Assembly (NCBI GenBank): GCA_934402515.1
Contig: CAKRTZ010000063.1
Location: 1-11,143, forward strand
Direction of reading: 5' to 3'
DNA length: 11,143 bases
Source: an uncultured Lachnospiraceae bacterium
GTDB lineage: Bacteria > Bacillota > Clostridia > Lachnospirales > Lachnospiraceae
Shown here: positions 5,526-11,143 of the stretch, piece after piece
Layout: each line of letters starts with the position of its first letter
How positions within the stretch are numbered: position 1 is the first letter of the stretch
The notes under the pieces: generated by a model
Told to the model about the DNA's origin: nothing
The model's database searches: none
Seen by the model: the letters and a program-made list of their open reading frames with translations, nothing else
Position numbers and translations under genes: made by a program

Positions 5526-6365
5526 CTACCCCTTTACTGCCCCGGCAACAACGCCTTCTATGATAAACCGTTGACAGAACAGGTAAAAAATCACAATGGG
5601 AATGATGGCAAGCACCAACACTGCCATCATTGCTCCCATATCCACAGATCCATATCCCCCTTTCAGATACTGCACCGCAATAGGGATGGTCTTAAATCGT
5701 TTCAGATCCAATGTAAGATACGGGAGCAGATAATCATTCCATACCCACATGGTCTGCAGGATTGCTACGGTAATGCAGGTCGGTCTTAGAACGGGAAACA
5801 CCACTCTGTTGTAAGTCTGTAACGGCGTACACCCGTCCATCATAGCTGCTTCCTCAATCTCTAACGGTATGGATTTCACAAAACCGCTGAACATAAATAC
5901 CGACAATCCCGCACCAAATCCCAGGTAAATCACAACAAGTCCCCAGGGCGTATTTAACCGAAGGGTATCCGTCAGCTTGGATAGGGTAAACATCACCATC
6001 TGGAACGGGACAATCATGGAAAACAGGCATAAGTTATAGAACATCCCGGTAAAGCGGTTACGCACTCTGGTGATATACCAGGCACACATGGATGTTAAAA
6101 TTACAATCACCAGCACGGAACAGACTGTGATAAACAGAGAGTTGACGAATGCACTGAAAAATCCGGTCTTCTCAATTCCACCGCTGTAATTGGAAAATCC
6201 CACATACATTTTTCCTCTGGGAATAGCAAAGGGCTGCTTGGCAATATAAGCCTTTTTCTTAAAAGAATTTATCACCACTAATAAAATGGGATATACATAG
6301 GCGATGGCAAGCAGTGAAAAGAAAAAGCTCCATCCCCATCCTCGATTTTTCTGATCTCTTCTCAT
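5526..6365 (-). CDS. Carbohydrate ABC transporter permease, MalG-like (CUT1)
   Basis: This is the second inner-membrane permease of a CUT1-type sugar importer, 279 residues, with about six predicted membrane helices (near 14-33, 75-98, 108-128, 141-162, 196-215 and 245-265). The EAA loop that docks on the ATPase is clear: EEAAMMDG (171-178) followed by P191 and P195. The C-terminus GVVAGAVKG is the classic MalG-type ending. The start codon comes one base after the TGA of the MalF-like gene, and the ribosome binding site GGGAGGT lies inside that gene's 3' end, so the two are translated together. It is the last gene of the operon and faces the CYTH gene; no convincing terminator was seen in the seven-base gap. 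Confidence 0.95.
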   Translation of the reverse strand: MRRDQKNRGWGWSFFFSLLAIAYVYPILLVVINSFKKKAYIAKQPFAIPRGKMYVGFSNYSGGIEKTGFFSAFVNSLFITVCSVLVIVILTSMCAWYITRVRNRFTGMFYNLCLFSMIVPFQMVMFTLSKLTDTLRLNTPWGLVVIYLGFGAGLSVFMFSGFVKSIPLEIEEAAMMDGCTPLQTYNRVVFPVLRPTCITVAILQTMWVWNDYLLPYLTLDLKRFKTIPIAVQYLKGGYGSVDMGAMMAVLVLAIIPIVIFYLFCQRFIIEGVVAGAVKG

Positions 6366-6366
6366 C

Positions 6367-7209
6367 TCACTGCTGTACCTCCCTCGCTCTGGTCATTTTC
6401 ATCTGCACAAACGTAATCATCGCCACAAGCAGGAAAAAGATCACAGCCTTTGCCTGTCCCACTCCTTCCCAACCGTTTCTGCCGTAAAAAGTGTGGAAAA
6501 TATTCAGTGCCAGCATTTCCGACTTGTTGGAAGGCTCTCCCGCCGTCAATGCCAGATTCTGGTCAAACAGCTTAAAGGAATTGGTCAACGTAAGAAACGT
6601 ACAGATTGTAATGGATGGCATCACCATGGGAATGGTCACATGACGCAGAATCTGTCCCGAAGTGGCTCCGTCAATCCTTGCTGCTTCCATCAGTTCTCCC
6701 GGTACATTTTGAATCCCTGCAATATAAATAATCATCATATAGCCGATCTGCTGCCAGTTCATAAGAATCAGCAACCCCCAGAATCCATACGCTCCGCTAT
6801 AGGTCAGTGTCCGGTCAAAGCGCAGCAAAATTCCATTTAGCAGCAGCTGCCATACATAGCCCAGCACAATCCCACCAATCAGATTCGGCATGAAAAATAC
6901 GGTCCGAAACAGATTCGTTCCTGGAAAGCCCCTGGTCAAAAGCAAAGCAATGGCAAATCCCAGGAGGTTGATGGTGACCACGGCAAGAAGGGTAAATAAA
7001 GCCGTAAACCACAGCGCATGGAGGAAAGTCTCATCCTCAAACACTTTCAGGTAATTGGAAACCCCGATAAACTGTGCATCCTTTATTGTGGTAAACCTGC
7101 AGAAGGATAAATAAATTCCCTGGAGAAAGGGAAGAAGAAATCCAATGGTGAAAGCAGCCAGAGTAGGGAGCACAAAAATGGGAAAATACCGTCTCATTGC
7201 TTTTTCCAT
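6367..7209 (-). CDS. Carbohydrate ABC transporter permease, MalF-like (CUT1)
   Basis: This first permease of the sugar importer is 280 residues with about six membrane helices, starting at residues 9-30. The EAA loop is LMEAARIDGATSGQILRHVTIP, with E175, D180, G181 and P194. 'FRTVFFMPNLIGGIVLGYVW' (101-120) is typical of UgpA/MsmF-type permeases. The frame is open to 7338, but that would overlap the binding-protein gene by 120 bases and add a non-membrane leader. I chose ATG 7209, eight bases after the binding-protein stop, with a purine-rich GGAAGGTAGGGA upstream. ATG 7197 is a second option. The gene sits between binding protein and MalG-like permease in the usual CUT1 order. Substrate unknown. 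Confidence 0.94.
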   Translation of the reverse strand: MEKAMRRYFPIFVLPTLAAFTIGFLLPFLQGIYLSFCRFTTIKDAQFIGVSNYLKVFEDETFLHALWFTALFTLLAVVTINLLGFAIALLLTRGFPGTNLFRTVFFMPNLIGGIVLGYVWQLLLNGILLRFDRTLTYSGAYGFWGLLILMNWQQIGYMMIIYIAGIQNVPGELMEAARIDGATSGQILRHVTIPMVMPSITICTFLTLTNSFKLFDQNLALTAGEPSNKSEMLALNIFHTFYGRNGWEGVGQAKAVIFFLLVAMITFVQMKMTRAREVQQ

Positions 7210-7217
7210 CTCGATCC

Positions 7218-8606
7218 CTACCTTCCGGAGGCTGCATACTCTTTCGCCCAACCATCCACAAAGGCTGTTTTCACCCCATCCCAGCTTCCTGTGCCCTGGG
7301 CATATTCCAAGAGCGCACTGCCCACCCCATTTTTCCATCGTTCCGATGGCATCGTGGTAAAAATCCAGGCAATGGGCTGCTTTCCTTCCTTCAGGTATTC
7401 CTCTGCGGCCTTTGCCAGAGGATTTTGAGGAATCTCCTTCTCAAAGGTATCAAAAGGTGTGACGAACCCCATGTCATGGGACAGCACTCTTCTTCCTTCA
7501 TCGGAGGTGATTACCCAGTTCAAGAAGTCCAGGGTTGCCTGAATATCTTCCGGAGAGGAATTTTTATTCACACACCAGTAATTCTCCGAGCCGGTACACA
7601 AGCCCTGCTTTTCTTCTCCTTCCACACCGATATAGATGGGCAGCATACCCAGATCCTCATCCGCCACCTCATTTCCGGCAATATCCGAATAAGCCCAGGT
7701 ACCATTCTGATAAAAGACCGCTTCTCCCAAAGCAAACTCGCTGGCTGCATCCTCGCCGGTTTTGCCGGAAAGAAGTGTGGGAGAACAAGTGGAGTCCGTA
7801 ATATACAGGTCCCAGATCTGCTTATACTGATCCAGATAGGTTCCCTGAATCTGTGCCATGGATTGCATACCGTTATCCCGATATTCATAATACACCGGCA
7901 GATTGGCCAGATGGGTCTTGAATCTCCAGTCGGAGGAACTGTCCATTCCTGCAGAGGTAAAGGCTCCTTCGATCCCAAGATCTTCTTTTTTCGCCTGAAT
8001 ATCATCCGCCACCGCCTTGAGCTTGGCAAAAGAGTTGATTTCTGATACCTCACGGATCACTGCTCCATCGGTATCTAGATAATCCCTGAGCAGCGCCTTG
8101 TTGTAAATCAGTCCGTAGGTTTCCACCACATAGGCAATGGCTTTTATCTCGGTTCCCTCCTTCAAAGCGAACTCATCACTGGTAAGATGGGCATACACTT
8201 CACTGTCTGACAAGTCATAGCAGTAGTCTTTCCAGGTAGAAAGTCCCACCGGTCCATTCACCTGAAACAAGGTGGGGGCCTGGGTTTTTGCCATCTCTGA
8301 TTTCAAGGTTGATTCATAAGTGTCACTTGCGGCAGTCTGGACATCAAAGGGCACTCCCGTCTGTTGTGTATACATCTTTGCCAATGCCAGCCACTGATCA
8401 TTCTGTTCCGGCTTAAAGTTCAAAAAATAAATTTTTCCTCCGGTCGTCGTAGTTTGTTCTGCTGTTTCCTTCTGGTTTCCGTTCTGTGTTCCATTGTCAT
8501 CGGTCCTGTTGCCACACCCTGTTAACATTGCTGCCATCAGGAGCCAGCAAAACATCCCTCTTACCATTCTCTTTTTCATCATCCTCTGCATTCCTCTCTT
8601 TTTCAT
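7218..8606 (-). CDS. Sugar ABC transporter substrate-binding lipoprotein (CUT1, family 1)
   Basis: This 462-residue extracellular solute-binding protein would capture a sugar or oligosaccharide and deliver it to the two permeases. A basic start (KKR repeated) and hydrophobic stretch lead to the lipobox MLTGC, with Cys31 as the lipid anchor. A Thr/Gln/Asn-rich linker follows (about 32-57), then the mature domain from KIYFLNFKPEQNDQW. Family-typical parts are 'VVETYGLIYNKALL', 'EFALGEAVFYQNGTWAY' and 'ATLDFLNWVITSDEG'. AAGGAT lies five bases before the ATG at 8606. The in-frame ATGs at 8582 and 8579 are also possible, because GAGAGGA precedes them and the signal peptide would remain intact. It is the first gene of the importer operon; a terminator of the preceding gene separates it from glgP. 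The substrate cannot be read from the sequence. Confidence 0.94.
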   Translation of the reverse strand: MKKRGMQRMMKKRMVRGMFCWLLMAAMLTGCGNRTDDNGTQNGNQKETAEQTTTTGGKIYFLNFKPEQNDQWLALAKMYTQQTGVPFDVQTAASDTYESTLKSEMAKTQAPTLFQVNGPVGLSTWKDYCYDLSDSEVYAHLTSDEFALKEGTEIKAIAYVVETYGLIYNKALLRDYLDTDGAVIREVSEINSFAKLKAVADDIQAKKEDLGIEGAFTSAGMDSSSDWRFKTHLANLPVYYEYRDNGMQSMAQIQGTYLDQYKQIWDLYITDSTCSPTLLSGKTGEDAASEFALGEAVFYQNGTWAYSDIAGNEVADEDLGMLPIYIGVEGEEKQGLCTGSENYWCVNKNSSPEDIQATLDFLNWVITSDEGRRVLSHDMGFVTPFDTFEKEIPQNPLAKAAEEYLKEGKQPIAWIFTTMPSERWKNGVGSALLEYAQGTGSWDGVKTAFVDGWAKEYAASGR

Positions 8607-8662
8607 TTATCCTTAGTTTTCATGATTCCCTGCCAAATTATTCATCTCCCTACGGGAATATC
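8607..8662 (-). promoter_or_regulatory. Short intergenic leader with possible importer promoter
   Basis: The only reasonable -10 box before the binding-protein gene is AATAAT (8642-8637, minus strand). The hexamer 17 bases upstream, TTCGAT, is a poor -35. A small TCCC-GTA-GGGA dyad (8657-8647) lies in the spacer and could help an activator or repressor. No catabolite-repression (cre) site was recognised. A promoter is expected because a strong terminator lies just upstream. Confidence 0.3.
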
Positions 8663-8704
8663 GAAAAAAGACCTCTGCACACTTTTTTCTGTGTACAGAG
8701 GTCT
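8663..8704 (-). terminator. Strong intrinsic terminator of glgP
   Basis: Read leftward, AGACCTCTGTACAC (8704-8691), an 8-base A-rich loop and GTGTGCAGAGGTCT (8682-8669) form a 14-position stem with one G:U pair, followed by a U-run ending at 8663. It starts 17 bases past the glgP stop codon and should separate glgP from the importer operon. Confidence 0.93.
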
Positions 8705-8720
8705 CAATCTCTTTTTTTAT

Positions 8721-11042
8721 TTAACGTTCCATAGGCTGTAATTTCCAGATATCCCGATTGTACTCTTCTATGGTTCTGTCGGAAGAAAAATAACCAGCCT
8801 TGGCAATATTGACTAACATCATCTTCTTCCACTTTTCCCGGTTCTCATAATCGGCGAGCATCCTGTCCTTGACTTTAATATATTCTTCCAGGTCAATCAG
8901 CGTCATGAACCAGTCTTTGTTTAACAGTTCCTTGTACAGGCGCTCCAGGTTTTCCTTGTGCCCTACTGCCAGCATCTGCTTGCTGAGGATAAAGTCTACC
9001 GCCTCTTGAATCACCGGACTTTTCTTATAATAATCTTTTGCCACATAATCCGCTTTTTCATAATGGCGGATAACCTCTTTAGAGGAGATTCCGAATTGAT
9101 AAATATTGTCTGCTCCCACCAGTTCTGCAATCTCCACATTGGCCCCGTCTGCCGTTCCCAAGGTCACCGCACCGTTTAACATAAATTTCATATTGCCGGT
9201 ACCGGAGGCCTCCTTGGATGCCAGGGAAATCTGCTCGGAGATGTCACAGGCAGGAATCAGTTTCTCCGCATAAGTCACATTGTAGTTTTCTGCCATAAAT
9301 ACCGTCATATATGGACTGACATCCGGATCATGATTCACAATATCCTGAAGGCACAAAATCAAATGGATAATATCCTGGGCAATCACATAGGCGGGCGCTG
9401 CTTTTGCGCCAAAGATAAAGCTGATGGGGGTTGTCGGTTTCTTTCCCCCCTTAATCTCCAGATATTTATGAATGATATAAAGAGCATTCATCTGCTGCCG
9501 TTTATATTCATGGAGACGTTTTACCTGAATATCAAAAATAGAGTCGGGGTTTAAATGAACGCCCTCCTTCTGCTCCACGTATTCCACCAGCTGCTGTTTT
9601 TTCGTCTTCTTGATCTGCTCTAACGCATCCAGAATATCCGGATCATCTTTATAGTTTAAAAGTTTCTCCAGTTTCCGCGCATCTTTTTTATACCCGGCAC
9701 CAATCTGCTCCGTAAGGAAATTTGTCAGTTCCCTGTTACAGCAAAGCAGCCAGCGGCGGAAGGTAATTCCATTGGTCTTATTATTAAATTTCTCCGGGTA
9801 AAGCTTGTAAAAAGCATGCAACTCCGTCTGTTTCAAAATCTCCGTATGAATTGCTGCCACGCCATTCACGGAAAAGCCGTAGTGAATGTCAATGCGTGCC
9901 ATGTGTACCCTGCCATCCTCGTCAATAATCTGCACTTCCGGGTCTTTGTATCTGGCTGCCACCCGCTTGTCCAGTTCCTTGATATAAGGAACCAGCTGAG
10001 GCACTACCTTTTCCAGATAAGCCAGGGGCCATTTCTCCAGTGCCTCCGCCAGAATCGTGTGGTTGGTGTAGGCACAGGTCTTACTTACCACATCAATCGC
10101 CTCGTCCATGGCAAATGCCTTTTCCTCCACCAGAATCCGGATCAATTCCGGAATAATCATGGTGGGATGGGTGTCATTGATCTGGATGACCGCATGATCA
10201 TACAGCCGATGCAGATCGTATTTCTTTTCCCTCATCTCTTTGAGGATCAAATGTGCTGCATTGCTCACCATGAAATACTGCTGATAGATACGCAGCAGAT
10301 TTCCCGCTTCATCAGAATCATCCGGGTATAAGAACAGCGTGAGGTTTTTTGTCACAGCCTCCTTATCAAAGGTAATGCCCTCCTTCACCAGACTTTCATC
10401 CACGGATTCCAGATCAAAGAGATGCAGCTTATTTACACCACTGTCATAGCCCACCACATCCAGATCGTACATCCGTGAGGTCACTTTACAGTCCCCGAAC
10501 TCAATGACAAAGCGATCCTCCGTGGGAGTCAGCCAGGACTGTTTCTCTATCCACTCATTTTTTTCTGCAGTCTGCAAATGATCTCTGAATACCTGTTTAA
10601 ATAAACCGAAATGATAATTCAGCCCAATACCGTCTCCAGGCAGCCCCAGTGTGGCTATGGAATCCAGAAAGCATGCTGCCAGACGGCCTAAACCGCCATT
10701 TCCCAGGGAAGGTTCCGGCTCAATCTCCTCCAGCACAGACAATTTCCGTCCGTATTTTTCCAAAATTTTCTCCACCTGGTCATAGATTCCCAGATTAATG
10801 AGATTGTTGGAAAGCAGTTTTCCGATCAGGAATTCTGCAGAAATATAATAAACCTTTTTCTCCTCTTCTATCCGGTCTGTAACGCTTAACAGTTCCTTCG
10901 TCAAGGTCAATATCGTATGATAGAGTTCTTCCTCTGAACATTCTTCCAATTTCTTTCCATATAGTTCCACGGTCAGCTGTGTAATCTGTTCTTCCAGATT
11001 CATCAGCACCACATCACGCTCCAGATTCGAGTGTAAACCCAT
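8721..11042 (-). CDS. glgP: Glycogen/starch/alpha-glucan phosphorylase
   Basis: This cytosolic enzyme cleaves terminal alpha-1,4 bonds of glycogen or maltodextrin with phosphate, giving glucose 1-phosphate. It is a 773-residue GT35 family member, close to the usual 750-815. Visible motifs are YYISAEFLIG (65-74), EPEPSLGNGGLGRLAACFLDS (108-128), INDTHP, NKTNGITFRRWL, DIQVKRLHEYKRQ and the pyridoxal-phosphate site EASGTGNMKF, where Lys619 carries the cofactor. TADGANVEI follows as expected. No frameshift or missing catalytic block is apparent. The start at 11042 has AGGAGGA eight bases upstream. It follows the preceding gene by 38 bases with no promoter or terminator between, so they are likely co-transcribed. 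The gene could equally be called malP; the substrate preference cannot be read from the sequence. Confidence 0.97.
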   Translation of the reverse strand: MGLHSNLERDVVLMNLEEQITQLTVELYGKKLEECSEEELYHTILTLTKELLSVTDRIEEEKKVYYISAEFLIGKLLSNNLINLGIYDQVEKILEKYGRKLSVLEEIEPEPSLGNGGLGRLAACFLDSIATLGLPGDGIGLNYHFGLFKQVFRDHLQTAEKNEWIEKQSWLTPTEDRFVIEFGDCKVTSRMYDLDVVGYDSGVNKLHLFDLESVDESLVKEGITFDKEAVTKNLTLFLYPDDSDEAGNLLRIYQQYFMVSNAAHLILKEMREKKYDLHRLYDHAVIQINDTHPTMIIPELIRILVEEKAFAMDEAIDVVSKTCAYTNHTILAEALEKWPLAYLEKVVPQLVPYIKELDKRVAARYKDPEVQIIDEDGRVHMARIDIHYGFSVNGVAAIHTEILKQTELHAFYKLYPEKFNNKTNGITFRRWLLCCNRELTNFLTEQIGAGYKKDARKLEKLLNYKDDPDILDALEQIKKTKKQQLVEYVEQKEGVHLNPDSIFDIQVKRLHEYKRQQMNALYIIHKYLEIKGGKKPTTPISFIFGAKAAPAYVIAQDIIHLILCLQDIVNHDPDVSPYMTVFMAENYNVTYAEKLIPACDISEQISLASKEASGTGNMKFMLNGAVTLGTADGANVEIAELVGADNIYQFGISSKEVIRHYEKADYVAKDYYKKSPVIQEAVDFILSKQMLAVGHKENLERLYKELLNKDWFMTLIDLEEYIKVKDRMLADYENREKWKKMMLVNIAKAGYFSSDRTIEEYNRDIWKLQPMER

Positions 11043-11080
11043 GATAAATTTCCTCCTAATTGACTCCCCGGTTCCGACAG

Positions 11081-11143
11081 TTATTTTTCTGCCAGTGCCT
11101 TTAACTCCTCCACCAGTTCCAGATCCGACTGCGTCACCTTGAG
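11081..11143 (-). CDS. C-terminal end of a gene upstream of glgP (partial)
   Basis: The last 20 codons, LKVTQSDLELVEELKALAEK, and a TAA stop (11083-11081) enter from the right edge in the same direction as glgP. The segment is helical and charged. Its position before glgP suggests another alpha-glucan enzyme such as 4-alpha-glucanotransferase (MalQ), a common partner of phosphorylase, but the 20 residues do not prove this and no conserved motif is visible. Confidence 0.6.
   Translation of the reverse strand, partial: LKVTQSDLELVEELKALAEK

Noticed and set aside
7210..7338. N-terminal extension of the MalF-like permease
   Set aside because: The extra 43 residues overlap the binding-protein gene and precede a complete permease N-terminus; ATG 7209 fits the family length.
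7197..8045. Rightward 282-codon frame opposite the sugar-binding protein
   Set aside because: The opposite strand encodes a clear solute-binding lipoprotein and permease start; the frame lacks a ribosome binding site and shows no domain.
7568..8053. Leftward 161-codon frame inside the binding-protein gene
   Set aside because: It is an out-of-frame shadow of the binding protein, rich in Pro, Arg and Trp, with no start signals.
9816..10331. Rightward 171-codon frame opposite glgP
   Set aside because: Antisense shadow of the phosphorylase, with no start signals and no family resemblance.
1..11143. CRISPR array, insertion sequence, phage or defence genes
   Set aside because: No regularly spaced direct repeats, transposase or integrase motifs were found; all large frames are housekeeping, stress or sugar-metabolism genes.

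Overview
The window looks like chromosomal DNA from a spore-forming, low-to-mid GC Firmicute, most likely a Clostridia/Lachnospiraceae-type gut anaerobe. The reasons are an alpha/beta-type small acid-soluble spore protein, a perfect CIRCE operator, strong AGGAGG-type ribosome binding sites, lipoprotein signal peptides and clostridial-style HtpG and glycogen phosphorylase sequences. The genus is inferred, not shown. No phage, transposase, CRISPR, tRNA or rRNA genes are visible.

Layout, left to right. Positions 1-59 hold the N-terminus of a secreted protein or lipoprotein read leftward. A 150-base intergenic stretch follows with a dyad (80-100), three consecutive stem-loops (102-230) and the terminator of the spore-protein gene (231-262). 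The spore-protein gene (283-483) has a candidate sigma-G promoter inside an unusual nested inverted repeat (496-576). Next come htpG (628-2694), its promoter and a perfect CIRCE element (2798-2824). Upstream of CIRCE is a tightly packed leftward operon in transcription order DJ-1/PfpI protein (4351-4902), CBS-pair protein (3923-4342) and parvulin-type lipoprotein (2854-3933). The only rightward gene is a CYTH-domain protein (5027-5518), divergent from the DJ-1 operon and convergent with the transporter operon.

The right half is carbohydrate metabolism, all read leftward. The end of an upstream gene (11081-11143) is followed by glycogen/alpha-glucan phosphorylase (8721-11042) and a strong intrinsic terminator (8663-8704). 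Then comes a CUT1-type sugar ABC importer operon: lipoprotein binding protein (7218-8606), MalF-like permease (6367-7209) and MalG-like permease (5526-6365), with no ATPase gene in view.

Two themes emerge. The first is protein quality control and stress: a DJ-1 protein, an extracytoplasmic PpiC-like protein and Hsp90 under HrcA/CIRCE. The second is alpha-glucan breakdown beside sugar import. The most interesting non-coding signals are the CIRCE that sits upstream of the htpG -35 box and can also be read as a terminator, the nested inverted repeat around the spore-gene promoter and ribosome binding site, and the three-hairpin element at 102-230.
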